Assembly (NCBI RefSeq): GCF_025370935.1 | Contig: NC_133473.1 | Coordinates: 19,553,042-19,617,041 of the forward strand | Origin: Choristoneura fumiferana | Taxonomy: Eukaryota; Arthropoda; Insecta; Lepidoptera; Tortricidae | Direction of reading: 5' to 3' | DNA length: 64,000 nt | Part shown: piece by piece, positions 1 through 9,861 of the stretch | Layout of the letters: every line of letters begins with the position of its first letter | How positions within the stretch are numbered: position 1 is the stretch's first letter | Made by a program: the position numbers and the translations under genes | Notes under the pieces: generated by a model | What the model was told of the DNA's origin: nothing | The model's database searches: none | Seen by the model: only the letters and a program-made list of their open reading frames with translations

Positions 1-96
1 TAAATTAGCCAATCGCAAGCAAACGTCAAACGTCAAACCCTCACGATACTAACGCCATCTATTGATATTTCGCCTCTGTGAAAACCCTCATTCGCA
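1..96. repeat. Partial MITE, right half, cut by window edge
   Basis: This segment matches the right half of the inverted-repeat element at 28099-28258. Shared stretches include CTCACGATACTAACGCC, then TATTTCGCCT and the terminal CCCTCATT. The left half lies outside the window. Superfamily is not assigned. Confidence 0.7.
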
Positions 97-327
97 ATCG
101 TTTGCACTACTCTTTCTGTCAAACGGAAAAGGTACGCGTTAGGCTACGTTCGCACTATCGGTTAACCACGTGGTTTTAGCGTGCCGTCCCTCTTCAGAAT
201 ATTGCTTTAGAAAGAGACGGCGCGCTCAAACCGCATACTTAGCCACATAGTACGTACGTAACCTTAAACGATTGGGCCTCAGTGTCGCCATCATTATACC
301 AAGTGAAGCGCCTACTCAGCTCATGCT

Positions 328-459
328 GCAGGGCTATTACGAAACTTGAAACTTGAAGTTCGTGTCGTGCGGTCCCTCTGACACATACTGTTTAATACAA
401 GAGCGAGAGGGACAGCACGACACGAACTTCGAGTTTCGAGTTTCGTAGTAGCCCTGCTG
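328..459. mobile_element. Palindromic MITE, TTCGTGTCGTGC family, copy 1
   Basis: The two arms are inverted copies: the left begins GGGCTATTACGAAACTTGAA and carries GAAGTTCGTGTCGTGC, and the right carries GCACGACACGAACTTC and ends GTTTCGTAGTAGCCC. There is no coding capacity, as expected of a non-autonomous foldback-type MITE. A second diverged copy lies at 13428-13562. Confidence 0.8.
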
Positions 460-767
460 CATCTTTCGTCCGGTACGTGTTTGCTATCATGAAGACATTG
501 GTGCCAACGACCATCGTCAGTCCATTAAGTTTCTGTTTCTTTTTAGCAACAATAAATTTAATTAGACATTATTTGGCGGAAGCCCTCATTTTACCTACTA
601 ATTAAAACCATGTTATTGAAGAGAAGCAAAGTTAGTATGGTGTAGGAGTAGAGCGTTTTAAAATATATTAAGTTTATTTTTCTTCCTATTAACCTCCTTT
701 TAGGTCAATGAATTTTCTCAAACATTTTAAAGTTCCACAACTTATTCAATCTCGTAAGTAGTGGTAG
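460..767. other. No recognisable feature
   Basis: AT-rich sequence with no repeat, ORF or RNA signal that I can support. Confidence 0.6.
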
Positions 768-770
768 GTA

Positions 771-900
771 CAGTCGAGTGCATAAACTAATGAGCAAACA
801 TTTGATCAAAAATATCTGAACTCGACTATCGTTAACGGCGTAGAGGAGTGTTCAGATATTTTTTATCAAATTTTTGCTCACAAGTTTATGAACTCGACTG
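771..900. mobile_element. TA-flanked palindromic MITE (Tc1/mariner-type target site)
   Basis: Left arm starts CAGTCGAGTGCATAAACT and the right arm ends with its near-complement AGTTTATGAACTCGACTG (one base longer than the left by an indel-tolerant alignment). The arms keep pairing through TCAAAAATATCTGAAC. A TA dinucleotide flanks each end (769-770 and 901-902), the usual Tc1/mariner target duplication. At 130 bp it is non-autonomous. The CAGTC terminus recurs in elements at 33712 and 36835. Confidence 0.85.
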
Positions 901-1164
901 TACGTACCTCATTCTACTAACGAACCGTACTGGGCATCAGTAAAATACAAAGTTTTTTGGCACCAGCGCTGATTTCAGCGTATAGTTCGAAGAATGCATC
1001 TTCCTTCTATGCAGTTAACGAAAATTAAAACTATTTTGGCAAGGGAACAGGTGAAAGATGTGCTTTGTTTGTTTCTGTAAGAACGTATGTCGTGTACTTT
1101 GTTAGAGAAAATAAGTAAAATCTGTTTATTTATTTTCCGAACTTCCTATAAAGTTGTGCTTTTA

Positions 1165-1465
1165 TTCCTGCCACCCCCCCCCCCATCCCAGCCTATATAG
1201 TCCCACTGCTGGGCACAGGCCTCCTCTGAGAACAAAAGGGCTTTGGCCATAGTTCCCACGCGGGCCCAGAGCGGATTGGGAACTTCACACGCACCATTGC
1301 ATTGCTTCGCAGGTTTGTGCAGATTTCCTCACGATGTTTTCCTTCACGGTAAATTTCAAATGTAATTCCGCACATAAATTTCGAAAAACTCAGAGGTGCG
1401 AGCCGGGGTTTGGACCCACGACCCTCTGCTTGAGAGGCGATAGGTCAATTCACTAGGTTATTCCT
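1165..1465 (-). mobile_element. tRNA-derived SINE, family 1, minus strand
   Basis: Read on the minus strand this has a tRNA-like head with a B-box-like GGGTCCAAACCCCGGCTC after CTCTCAAGCAGAGGGTCG, then a conserved body (GTGAAGTTCCCAATC, complement of 1275-1295), ending near CCCAGCAGTGGGACTATATA. A C-run at 1171-1183 replaces the usual ATC-rich tail. Close copy at 49045-49352, older copies at 8246-8491 and 49725-49935. Confidence 0.85.
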
Positions 1466-1923
1466 ACATATTTTCTTTTTATATATTCTAAAGTTTGTGT
1501 ATGTGTGTTCACGCAAAATTCCCAGTAGCCATTTATGTATGTTAAAATACGCTACCGTTATTTAGATATTTAAGGCCAGAAAGTCCATAATAGGCCATAG
1601 CTTAAAGCAGCACGAACAAAGTCTTTAAACTATAAAATAATAAAGCACCACAATATTTCAAGCATCAGTATAATGGCTGAGCCTTTTCATAAGCATATTG
1701 GCTGCGGGCCAAAGACGTTCAAGAAACCTGCTGAATTGAAACTGAATATTCAAACGCGTGAATTTACTTCTGACACTTTACTGTGCTGTCAACTGTACGG
1801 TGATACTGTAGTGATGCGAACACAATTCATGTTCATTCATACTTAATATATTTTTCGCTCCTTTTGTGTAGGTATTTTTTGTTGAATGTTCTTACTTGCA
1901 TTCTCATCCAACCTACATAATAA
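1466..1923. other. No recognisable feature
   Basis: AT-rich single-copy-looking DNA between a SINE and a Helitron; nothing supported. Confidence 0.55.
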
Positions 1924-2415
1924 TCCTACTAATATTATAAATGTGAAAGTTTGTGAGTGAGTGAGTGAGTTTGTGAATGAGTGAGTATGTTTGTTACTTC
2001 TTCACTCTGAAGCGGCTGGAAGGATTGTGATAAATTTGGCAAAAAGTTAGTTTATAACCTGGATCCTGGAGGATACTTTTTATTCCGGTATTACCACGGG
2101 GTAGGGATAAAATCTCTAAATAACAACCGCTGGGCTTAGAGTCATGAAATTTGGTACGTAGGTAACTGGATATCTGGAATAACACATAGGCTACTTTTTA
2201 TCCCGATATTCCTACGGGATAGGGATAAAATCACGAAAAAAGAACCGTTGAGTTTAGAGTGATAAAATTCGGCATGGGTGTTTTAATTTAACGTCAATAA
2301 AAACCACTACGTGATTTTAGGGTTTCCCACGAGAATTTAATAAAATCTCGGAATTTGAATTCAACTGCTGTATTATTGATTTACGCGTGCGAAGCAGCCA
2401 GCGGGTAAACGCTAG
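1924..2415 (+). mobile_element. Lep1-like non-autonomous Helitron
   Basis: Starts TCCTACTAATATTATAAA and ends CTAG at 2412-2415 inside GGTAAACGCTAGT, preceded by a hairpin-prone segment (CGCGTGCGAAGCAGCCAGCG). TC start, CTRR end, 3' hairpin and no TIRs fit Helitrons; the sequence resembles the lepidopteran Lep1 group. An internal segment is repeated: the GGCTACTTTTTATCCCGATA motif and a GGGATAGGGATAAAATC motif each occur twice. A GAGT-rich microsatellite lies at 1951-1987. Confidence 0.8.
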
Positions 2416-2449
2416 TATGTAAGAAATATAATTTGAAGATATTTATAAT

Positions 2450-3397
2450 TTGGTCGCGTTTTTGGCTTCGGCTCATGGTGTTGTGGATCTTGTTGCTCGC
2501 ATTCTTCCTCTAAATGGCAACGGGGTCTCTTTACCGTTTGTGTCGGAGGCTCTCGCGGGTTGGGCATCGTTGTGCGCGCGCGATCAGTGGCCGGAAGACC
2601 GTGCTAGGCAAAGGCAGTGGGACGATATTAGGTATAAGCTAACTAGTGCGAGTTTGTTGAGCGATGCTTCGGGCTCCAATATTGCGCGACTCAAGGCCTC
2701 TTCTACTCCCGAGTCGGGGGCGTGGCTGCAGGCTTTGCCGTCTCCTCAGCTTGGCACTTTGCTGGATAACGACTCTCTCCGGATAGCCGTTGCACTTAGG
2801 CTGGGATGCAAAGTTTGCGAGCAGCATCGTTGCATATGCGGGGCGATGGTGGAGGAGGATGGTCACCATGGACTTAGTTGTCAGAGGTGTGCTGGCCGGT
2901 TCTCGAGGCATCACTCAATTAATGACCTGATTCACAGGGCAATGGGTGCAGCTAACGTGCCTTGTATGTTGGAGCCTCCGGGGTTGAGCCGTAGCGACGG
3001 CAAGAGGCCTGATGGGCTGACGTTGGTTCCCTGGCGGAGAGGGCGGTGTCTCTTGTGGGATGCAACGTGCGTAAGTACCTTTGCGGCATCACACCTGAGT
3101 CACACGTCGAGGGCAGCTGGTTCCGCGGCTGAAAATGCCGCGCGGTCAAAGCGCCTGAAATACTCAGCCTTGGAACCGGCGTACGACTTTGTGCCATTTG
3201 CGGTCGAGACGGCTGGCCCTTGGGGGGTGGACGCCAGGACGTTGGTTTGGGAATTGGGGCGCAGGATGAGGGACAGAGGAGGTGACCGTTCCGGGTCGTA
3301 CTTGGTCCAGCGGGTCTCGTTGGCCATACAACGGGGCAATGCCGCTGGGGTAATGGGTACGTTTGGGCCAAGTACGATGCGGAAGGGTATGGAGTAG
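2450..3397 (+). CDS. 5'-truncated retroelement ORF: Cys/His cluster plus putative PD-(D/E)XK endonuclease C terminus
   Basis: An uninterrupted 315-codon frame, far richer in G+C than its surroundings. It opens just downstream of a stop at 2429 and uses no convincing ATG, so 2450 (TTG) marks the open frame rather than a start. I recognise it as the C-terminal part of a reverse-transcriptase polyprotein seen in arthropods and cnidarians; the RT domain itself is absent. Visible in order: a region ending WDDIRYKL; a Cys/His cluster around residues 120-150 (CKVCEQHRCICG, then GHHGLSC and RHHSINDLI); a KRPDGLTLVPW...LLWDATC segment near residues 185-210 that looks like a restriction-like endonuclease core; and a conserved end (FAVETAGPWG, then YLVQRVSLAIQRGNAAGVMG). 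The lack of stops suggests a young insertion or constraint. An AT-rich 3' UTR follows. Related broken copies lie at 45905-46407 and 32130-32240. Exact clade is not assigned. Confidence 0.75.
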   Translation: MVAFLASAHGVVDLVARILPLNGNGVSLPFVSEALAGWASLCARDQWPEDRARQRQWDDIRYKLTSASLLSDASGSNIARLKASSTPESGAWLQALPSPQLGTLLDNDSLRIAVALRLGCKVCEQHRCICGAMVEEDGHHGLSCQRCAGRFSRHHSINDLIHRAMGAANVPCMLEPPGLSRSDGKRPDGLTLVPWRRGRCLLWDATCVSTFAASHLSHTSRAAGSAAENAARSKRLKYSALEPAYDFVPFAVETAGPWGVDARTLVWELGRRMRDRGGDRSGSYLVQRVSLAIQRGNAAGVMGTFGPSTMRKGME

Positions 3398-3640
3398 TTT
3401 TTTTTTTACTTTATATATAATTTATTCTCATTTTATTTTTATTTATTTTTTCTCCTTTTCGTGATTTTTGACATTTTTTTATTTATTTTTTTATTGTATA
3501 ACTGTTTTTAATAAATTATTATTGTATTATATAGATTATAAATAATAATTTTAAAATTTTCTTTGACATTGTTTGGTTTCTTTTGATTATTTGTGGTTTG
3601 ATTTGAAGTAAATTTGACCAATGGAAGGGAATGGAAGGGC
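3398..3640 (+). other. AT-rich 3' region of the retroelement
   Basis: Directly after the stop codon comes a T-rich, very AT-rich stretch with short ATTTATT and AATAAATT motifs, in sharp contrast to the GC-rich ORF. It is probably the element's 3' UTR; the 3' boundary cannot be fixed without a second copy. Confidence 0.4.
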
Positions 3641-3924
3641 ACGTAGTTAAACAAGAAAAAGTAATATAATATCTAAAGTTAAAAAATTTATGGATCTACT
3701 AATGGTTTCAGATCACAGCTTCATGCTTAAGCAACTTGATACCTGTACATGCGATCCCGAGAAGAGGGGTTTTTAACCCTTTATGCTAGAAAACATAAAA
3801 AAAATCTTAATTTATTTTCTTATCTTTATCAGAAAACCAGATGATAACATAAACGGGGGACCAACCGAAAGAATCAAAGAATTTATTGGAGTTTCGTGTT
3901 ATTGGAAAGATAGATAACGCATAA

Positions 3925-4089
3925 AGCCAGTAAGTACAGAAGAACTGCATTCCAACTGCAACGTAACCGCAACTGCTAACTGCCCATATATTTGTCGTTG
4001 CAGTTCAATTGCAGTCGGCACAACTGCACTGGAAATATGTGGGCAGTCGGCAGGTGGCAGCTGGAATACAGTCCGTCTATACTGGCCCT
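3925..4089. mobile_element. TIR MITE, CCAACTGCAACGTAACCG family, copy 1
   Basis: Left end GCCAGTAAGTACAG and right end CTGTATT...ACTGGCCC are inverted, imperfect copies (right end complement: GGGCCAGTATAGACGGACTG). The interior CCAACTGCAACGTAACCG is shared with the copy at 44920-45060. It has no coding capacity. Confidence 0.7.
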
Positions 4090-4594
4090 TAGGTAATGAC
4101 TCAGCATTAATCGAAGTTTCTTTGCTAATTTTTTCTGCTTTTGGCCATAATCTTGCTTAATAGTAAGCGAAGACGGGGCCTAAGATACACGCTTGTCCAA
4201 TAAAAATCCTAAATTACGTAATTAGTTACGTTCTCCGCGCGATGATTTTTTTTGTTTGCCACATCACTTCGTACGTTGCAATATTAGCTTCTGTCTTGCA
4301 ACGATTCATATCAATATTGCAATATTTGATTTCTAACGGTTCAATAGCATATCAATGGAAACTGTTTAGATAGATTGAAATGTTTACCTCCCGGTACATT
4401 CAAAACAATTTAATCGTCTCGGTATGGAACCTATTCATGGTATGCTAAATATTGTCGTTGCAGATACCACCATAAAAAAAAATATTGTTCCAGAGCTAAA
4501 ATGGTGTTGAAACGTTGGTAAATGAAGTTGTCATACAATTAATCTGAAAAAATATGTAATTCGTTCTTGATCCTACTAGTGCATAACTAATAAG
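4090..4594. other. No recognisable feature
   Basis: AT-rich DNA with no supported gene or repeat, ending in the CTAATAAG target duplicate of the next element (4587-4594). Confidence 0.5.
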
Positions 4595-5007
4595 TAAGGC
4601 CCAGAATTTTGCGTGCGGCTGTTGACATATAGTAGGGAGAGAGCACCGCTTTTTATCGATAAATCGATAGTTTTTTTTTATTTATGTTTTTATTAAATAA
4701 AACCTCAAACTTTCCTATGATACGTACTTTTTTCAGCGGACAATGATGAAAAAAGTTTGAAATATCGGAAAGTTTAATCCGTTTAAATTGCTTTATTGAA
4801 ATCACTATAATTACGAAAATCTTTATATTTTATAACTTGAGAAAACATCCCTCTGAGACCACAACCAAAAATATATTTACAATTATGTATTAAAGTAACA
4901 ACATAAATTAATTTAAAAAAAACTATCGATTTGTCGACAACAACGATAAAAAGCGATGCTCTCTCCCTGCAATCTGTCAATAGCCGCACACAAAATTCCG
5001 GGCCCTT
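4595..5007. mobile_element. 413 bp TIR element with 8 bp target duplication
   Basis: Terminal inverted repeats extend about 75 bp: the left has GGCCCAGAATTTTGCGTGCG, AGGGAGAGAGCA and CTTTTTATCG; the right complement has GGGCCCGGAATTTTGTGTGC, AGGGAGAGAGCA and CTTTTTATCG. The octamer CTAATAAG flanks both ends (4587-4594 and 5008-5015), as expected of a hAT- or P-type insertion. The interior is AT-rich with no transposase. Confidence 0.85.
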
Positions 5008-5224
5008 CTAATAAGATTGTCTGTAATTATATTATACCACATCAAGTGCATAAACTAATACCTAATCGTGATTCGTGTTAACTTATAATCCACTTACTAG
5101 TGTCTCAAAATAAGTTAAAACGCTTTATTAACCACTTTTATTTGTGAATCGCACTTACAGATGCTTAACTTAAAAAAAGATATAGCCTCAGCCTTGTTAC
5201 TGACAGATAAAAATTAAATAATGT

Positions 5225-5512
5225 TTTTGTCAATGAAAGCTAAATGTCGAAGTGTCACTGAGCGGGCCACATCGCGCAAAGAACATATTTCTGTTGGGGG
5301 AGAAATGTCTTCGAGTGTTCATCGCAAACCGGAAGACAAAGCATTGGATGGCCTCCCACTAGGTGGACTACGGATATCGTGAGACCGCGAAAATTGCGGA
5401 CAACAGGTTAATACAAGTGGCAAGTTGTCTTTCATTGTGGCGTTTTAAGGGGGACGCATTTGTTCAGTAGTAGACATATTCCGACTAATGATGATGATGA
5501 TGATACTTAGGA
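5225..5512 (+). mobile_element. RTE-type LINE 3' end, plus strand
   Basis: The sense strand carries degenerate coding for the C terminus of an RTE-clade polyprotein (CACTGAGCGGGCCACATCGC = GHI-type motif; CTCCCACTAGGTGGAC = PPTRWT). It then has GGCAAGTTGTCTTTCATTG and ends in an ATG-rich GATGATGATGATGATA tail. It is 5'-truncated and frameshifted. Related pieces at 9212-9345, 21690-21745 and 25590-25710. Confidence 0.75.
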
Positions 5513-5974
5513 AATTAAACAAAGAAACAGTGATCGTTAGTCGTTTGTACAACAAGAAAGGACACTCTCTACGTTATTTGGCCAATCTATACATATAATA
5601 AAGCTGAAGAGGGTCGAAAGTTTTTTGGTTACCTTAACTGCAAACTGCATTTCCAGTCTAGATATTGACCTATAATTGCAAAAGTCGTTCATAATATATT
5701 GACGTCATACTAAAAAGTGGTAAGATATATTCGACTTTACCCTAAGTACAAGTTGTAACTATAAAATAACGTTCAAAAATTTCCTGCCATGACATTAAAG
5801 CGTGCCGTAGATAAAGTCTTGTCTCTTGTGGCCTTCATTAAAATCCTCAAGTAAAGAATGGTACCAAAACATTCATTATATTATTATTTTTAATGAAGCG
5901 TTCACCGCAAACGTGAAATAATAAAACAAAAGGACCATAGACAGTCGCGTTCACAATTAGGCACGGTCTGGTCG
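5513..5974. other. No recognisable feature
   Basis: AT-rich DNA without supported content. Confidence 0.5.
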
Positions 5975-6125
5975 TGCGTGCAGCGTGCAATGACGGCCAG
6001 CTCCTGAGCCGGCATTATGCTGAGGTGGGTCCGTTTCGTGAACACCGTTTTCTTTGTCTTACTTTTATGTAATTATTCTGTTCACTGTTCCGAATAAATT
6101 GTATTTTCTTTCTTTCTTTCTTTCA
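5975..6125 (+). repeat. Retroelement-like 3' tail with (TTTC)n
   Basis: A moderately GC-rich stretch leads into CGAATAAATTGTATTTTC followed by a TTTC microsatellite (about 6100-6124). The AATAAA plus TTTC arrangement resembles LINE 3' ends and recurs at 58310-58345. The family is not assigned. Confidence 0.45.
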
Positions 6126-6554
6126 AAAGCGCTAGACGGCAAAACTAGTAGTGTTAAATGCTATTATAGTTTTTTAAATTGAACGGCGGATCAAGCGATT
6201 ATAATTGAGTACGTGCGTGAAATGCATTAAAAAAGGAACAGGTTAAAGTGCGTTAATGTAGGTGTGCGTAAAGGAACAGGATGGTCTGATGTCTCACGGT
6301 TCTAACGTTCCGAGCAATTAAAGCATTATCTATATTATAAAATAATAGGTAATTGTGTCCAAAATGCTTACTATGTTGGCTATCGCAATATCCGGTTAAA
6401 TTTTTTTGTTTGCTTTTGTGGTAAGCAATGAAACTTAACTTGATAAATTCAACCACGGCTACATTTTATCATCTGTGCATACGATATTAAACAAAATTTG
6501 CACCTAAGGTTGATGCAGGTTACTTACATAATATCATCCCTGTTCATGTAATGA

Positions 6555-6828
6555 CCAAATGCGAGGATGCGTAGAGAGCGGCGATTTTCTTCTGTGAGGA
6601 AGTGATGTCACAAAAGGAATGCGCCGAGCGGGCCAGCAGACCCTGTGCGACGCAAGAGAGCTGGGCGCCAGCGTATCGCGCAAGATCTCCAGCTCCCACT
6701 TTAATTAAGGGCCTCAGGCCACGGACACGGGGACGTCTGTGACCCGCAAGTGCAAGGTCCTCGAGGAGAATGGCGTGCCAAATGTTCCTAGCATGCCATT
6801 GGTGGGAAAGGGGGTTGAAATTAAAAAA
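6555..6828. other. GC-rich patch of unknown identity
   Basis: About 270 bp clearly richer in G+C than the surrounding DNA. The minus strand has a 104-codon frame (6544-6858) that I do not recognise and that runs into the repeat starting at 6829, so it is probably fortuitous. It may be a transposon fragment. Confidence 0.35.
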
Positions 6829-7442
6829 AATGGCCAGGAGCGTGTCGGACACGCCCAAGATAGGGTTCCGTAGCCATTACGAAAAAATCAAGTACTTAAT
6901 ATTTTTCTAAGGATTTCGTATGTTGTACGGAATCTTCCAAGTTTAGGTATATTTTATACCTTAGGCTGCTATTTACTCTTAAACTACTAATAATTCTCAT
7001 AAGACTTTTCTTGTAAGTTTGATAAATTGACTACCATCCTGAATTTTTTTATTGATTTTTTTTATTTGATACGGTCGATTTTCATAAAAAAAATCACTTT
7101 TAAGTTAAATATTTCGCAAACAGATCACTGAATCGAAAAAGTGTTTTAGCAAACCCAATGGTTTTAAAAGACATATCCAACGATACCCCACACTACAGGC
7201 AGGATTAGTCAAGAAAAAAAAATCACCCCCACTTTACGCCTATGGGAGGTACCCTAAAAATATTTTTTACTTTTTTTAAATTCTACCTTTTTTGTCAGCG
7301 TGACTGATATATAGGTATATTCATGCGAAATTACAGCATTCTAGTACTAACGGTCTCTGAGCTTAGCCGCGGACAGACAGACAGACAGACAGTAGGACAG
7401 ACATGGCGAAACTATAAAGGTTGAGTACGGAACCCTAAAAAA
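6829..7442 (+). mobile_element. GGCCAAGAGCGTGTCGGACA dispersed element, copy 1
   Basis: Begins ATGGCCAGGAGCGTGTCGGA, continues AAGATAGGGTTCCGTAGCC, contains a (GACA)n run near 7374-7392, and ends CGGAACCCTAAAAAAAC. Two other near full-length copies lie at 18360-19038 (+) and 34070-34703 (-). The A-rich end suggests a retroposon, but the inner AGGGTTCCG / CGGAACCCT pair is inverted; class unresolved. Confidence 0.8.
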
Positions 7443-8245
7443 ACAACAGCCACGCGCATGGATGGAGCAATCATGCAGGTTGCCCATAGTAATAATGCTT
7501 TTTAAACTACTTATAATTTTACTAACCATTTTCTGATGGTTGCACTTCACTTTGGCGTTGCGCATTCGCGTAGCGCTATTGATATCTCCATCGCTCATGC
7601 TGGAAATGTAATAGTACATCTCTATCGTTCACGCAAATATTTCGGTGAATTTACCAAGTGAAGTGCCAGCATGATACTACTTTGTAAGTACACTACGCAA
7701 ATATAATATAATTTAAATAATGCAGTCTTGTGCTGAAAAGTCTAAACAGTTGGCCGCGCCAAATACTCGAAGAAAGCAATTGTCATACAAATACAGAAAT
7801 CTCGACCTCCCGAAGTCTTGAAAACTGGTCACGGATTTCCGCAGAGTTTTGAATTTAAAGAATATTTCTTTCACCGCCACCTAGTTGCATTTTTATCTGG
7901 GTACAAGTCACAGGAGGTGGGACCTTTCAAAATCTATAATAGTTTCTCCGACTCTGCCACCAAAGAATGCATCCAATCCAGTGTATGTAGATTTGATGCG
8001 AGCTAGATACAAAGAGACCGTGACGCCGCTGGATAGTTTTGGACTTCTTCAATTCGAGATTTTGTGGTAGTTAGGCGGATTAATTTGGCCTTCACTGAAA
8101 GCATGTAGGCCGCGTCCCTCTGTGTGTAGTCCATTTTAAATCATGTACAATTTTCGTCTTGAACAATCACAACAAATATATGAATGAGGGTCCAAATTTG
8201 ATCCAAGTACCTATGTTAGACAGCTTTGGCCTAGGTGGCCTAGGT
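7443..8245. other. No recognisable feature
   Basis: Several short frames of about 60 to 90 codons but no recognisable protein, RNA or repeat. Confidence 0.5.
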
Positions 8246-8491
8246 ATTAGCCGTGGTGGCTTAGTAGCTTGACTTATGGCCTCTCAAGCAGTGTCATGAA
8301 TTCGAGACCAGGTTCGACCTTTACTTAAAGTAAATCACCGTAAAACGGTGAATGAAAACATCGTAAGGAAACCTGCACACACTGGCGAAGAAATTTAATG
8401 GTGTGTGTGACTTTTCAATTCGCAATCGTATTGCGTGGGAACTACGGCTCAAGCCCTCTCATTCTGAGAGGAGGCCTGCAATGGGCCACGT
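8246..8491 (+). mobile_element. tRNA-derived SINE, family 1, diverged plus copy
   Basis: Starts TTAGCCGTGGTGGCTTAGTA (A-box-like) and CTCTCAAGCAGTGTCATGAA, then follows the family body to GAGGAGGCCTGCAATGGGCC. It is more diverged than the copies at 1165 and 49045, with an altered B box. Confidence 0.75.
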
Positions 8492-8772
8492 TTAGGCCGA
8501 AATTATGAAACAAATGATGTTAGAAAGAAAGTGTCTTAAAAATGGCTTTCTTAAAAACAGACTTTAAGTAAGAATTAATGGGTCCTAAATAAATGTCGGG
8601 CATACCTTGATTATATATTTACGCGATTTAATTGAACGATGACAAAGAAAAACAAATGACGTGATAATTGAATTGCTAAATTCGAACACAAGTAACTTAA
8701 AATTTGAAGTAAAAAATTAGGAATTCCCATACTTCTTTTTTTTAGCATTTGAAAAACCGTAAACAAACTTGA

Positions 8773-8917
8773 AGAGTATTTTTATTGAAAAACGTTTTTA
8801 AAAAACATTTAACTTTTACTTATGACACCAAATGTAAATGATGATAATGTCCTTGCTAATTGTTACGTATTTGCTGTAACTGATTTTACAAAAGTGTTTT
8901 TCAATAAAAAGACACGC
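8773..8917. mobile_element. Inverted-repeat MITE, TTTTTATTGAAAAAC termini
   Basis: TATTTTTATTGAAAAACGTT near 8778 is complemented by GTGTTTTTCAATAAAAAG near 8895. The sequence after the right arm (GACACGCCAAGATCGCTTAC) may still belong to the element, so the right boundary is uncertain. Confidence 0.6.
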
Positions 8918-9211
8918 CAAGATCGCTTACCTTCTTTCTAATGCTACAAAAACGATGTATAAACGAGCGCCAGGTATTTTGAACCGAAGTGGCCAATTTC
9001 ATATGAGAGGACCTAATATTTTAATACCTTTCGCTTATATCTTGGCCTATGGTTATCTTGACGCGGCCAGGTGTAAGCAAATAACTGAGTCGTCGCAATG
9101 CAGTGTGAGGATCTCATATTCATAATATTGTTGAACGCCATCCAGTGCACCACATTTGATATAAGAATCCAAGAGTGCAAAAATTTTGGTATTTTTTCCT
9201 GCTTTTAGATA

Positions 9212-9345
9212 AAGATGAATAAATCAGCTCGCCTCTTGCATCCACCGGTTGCCCGCAACTATCATGATGTCGTAAGAACATCTGGTGGGAGGTCTGCCGA
9301 TGCTTCGTTTTCCGGTTTGTGGACCACTCGAGGACTTTTCTCCGC
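9212..9345 (-). mobile_element. RTE-type LINE 3' fragment, minus strand
   Basis: The minus strand shows frameshifted pieces of the RTE C terminus: complement of TGGTGGGAGGTCTGCCGATG (GRPP-type) and of GCATCCACCGGTTGCCCGCA (GNRWMQ-type). No open frame survives. Confidence 0.7.
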
Positions 9346-9600
9346 TAAAGGTAATCTATTCTTTGAGCGATGTGACCCGCCTACTACCACTTCAACTTGT
9401 ATTCTCGTGGTGATTCTTACTTTAGCTAAGAGTTTTATACAAAACTGCTGTTTTAAAAATCAAACGTAATTTTACAAAATGTTTACATATCTGCCTCAGA
9501 TATTTCATCTTTCCAGTGACAATTCTTCGAATTGAATAAGGTATAAAATTCATTTGCGAATAAATTAACGCACAATATGAACCTAAATAAGGTTAAAAAT

Positions 9601-9687
9601 CTCACTAATATTATAAATTTATGCGAAACTGTGTAAGTCTGTTTTAATCCTCATTCAACGTGGACGGAGTCACGGGTAACGGCTGGT
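9601..9687 (+). mobile_element. Lep1-like Helitron, internally deleted
   Basis: CACTAATATTATAAATTTATGCG at the start and ACGTGGACGGAGTCACGGG plus TAACGGCTGG at the end match Lep1-like termini, joined by only a few dozen bases. The interior is missing. Confidence 0.65.
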
Positions 9688-9861
9688 ACAAATTAACAAA
9701 AACTCGTGTTACAATCTCCACGTACTTTGGACACGGTACATGGAGATTGTTTCAGACTGAAAGTGAAAAAGTATGATCTTCATTTTGGTCTTCTCATGCT
9801 CTGGAGTAAGTCATTGAAAGTTGCAAAATGGCCGAAAGTTTGATGGCATGGATATTTATTT

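Noticed and set aside
2639..3371. Minus-strand frames of 79 to 139 codons overlapping 2450-3397
   Set aside because: They are antisense shadows of the GC-rich retroelement frame; their protein content is Pro/Arg/Ser-rich without motifs.
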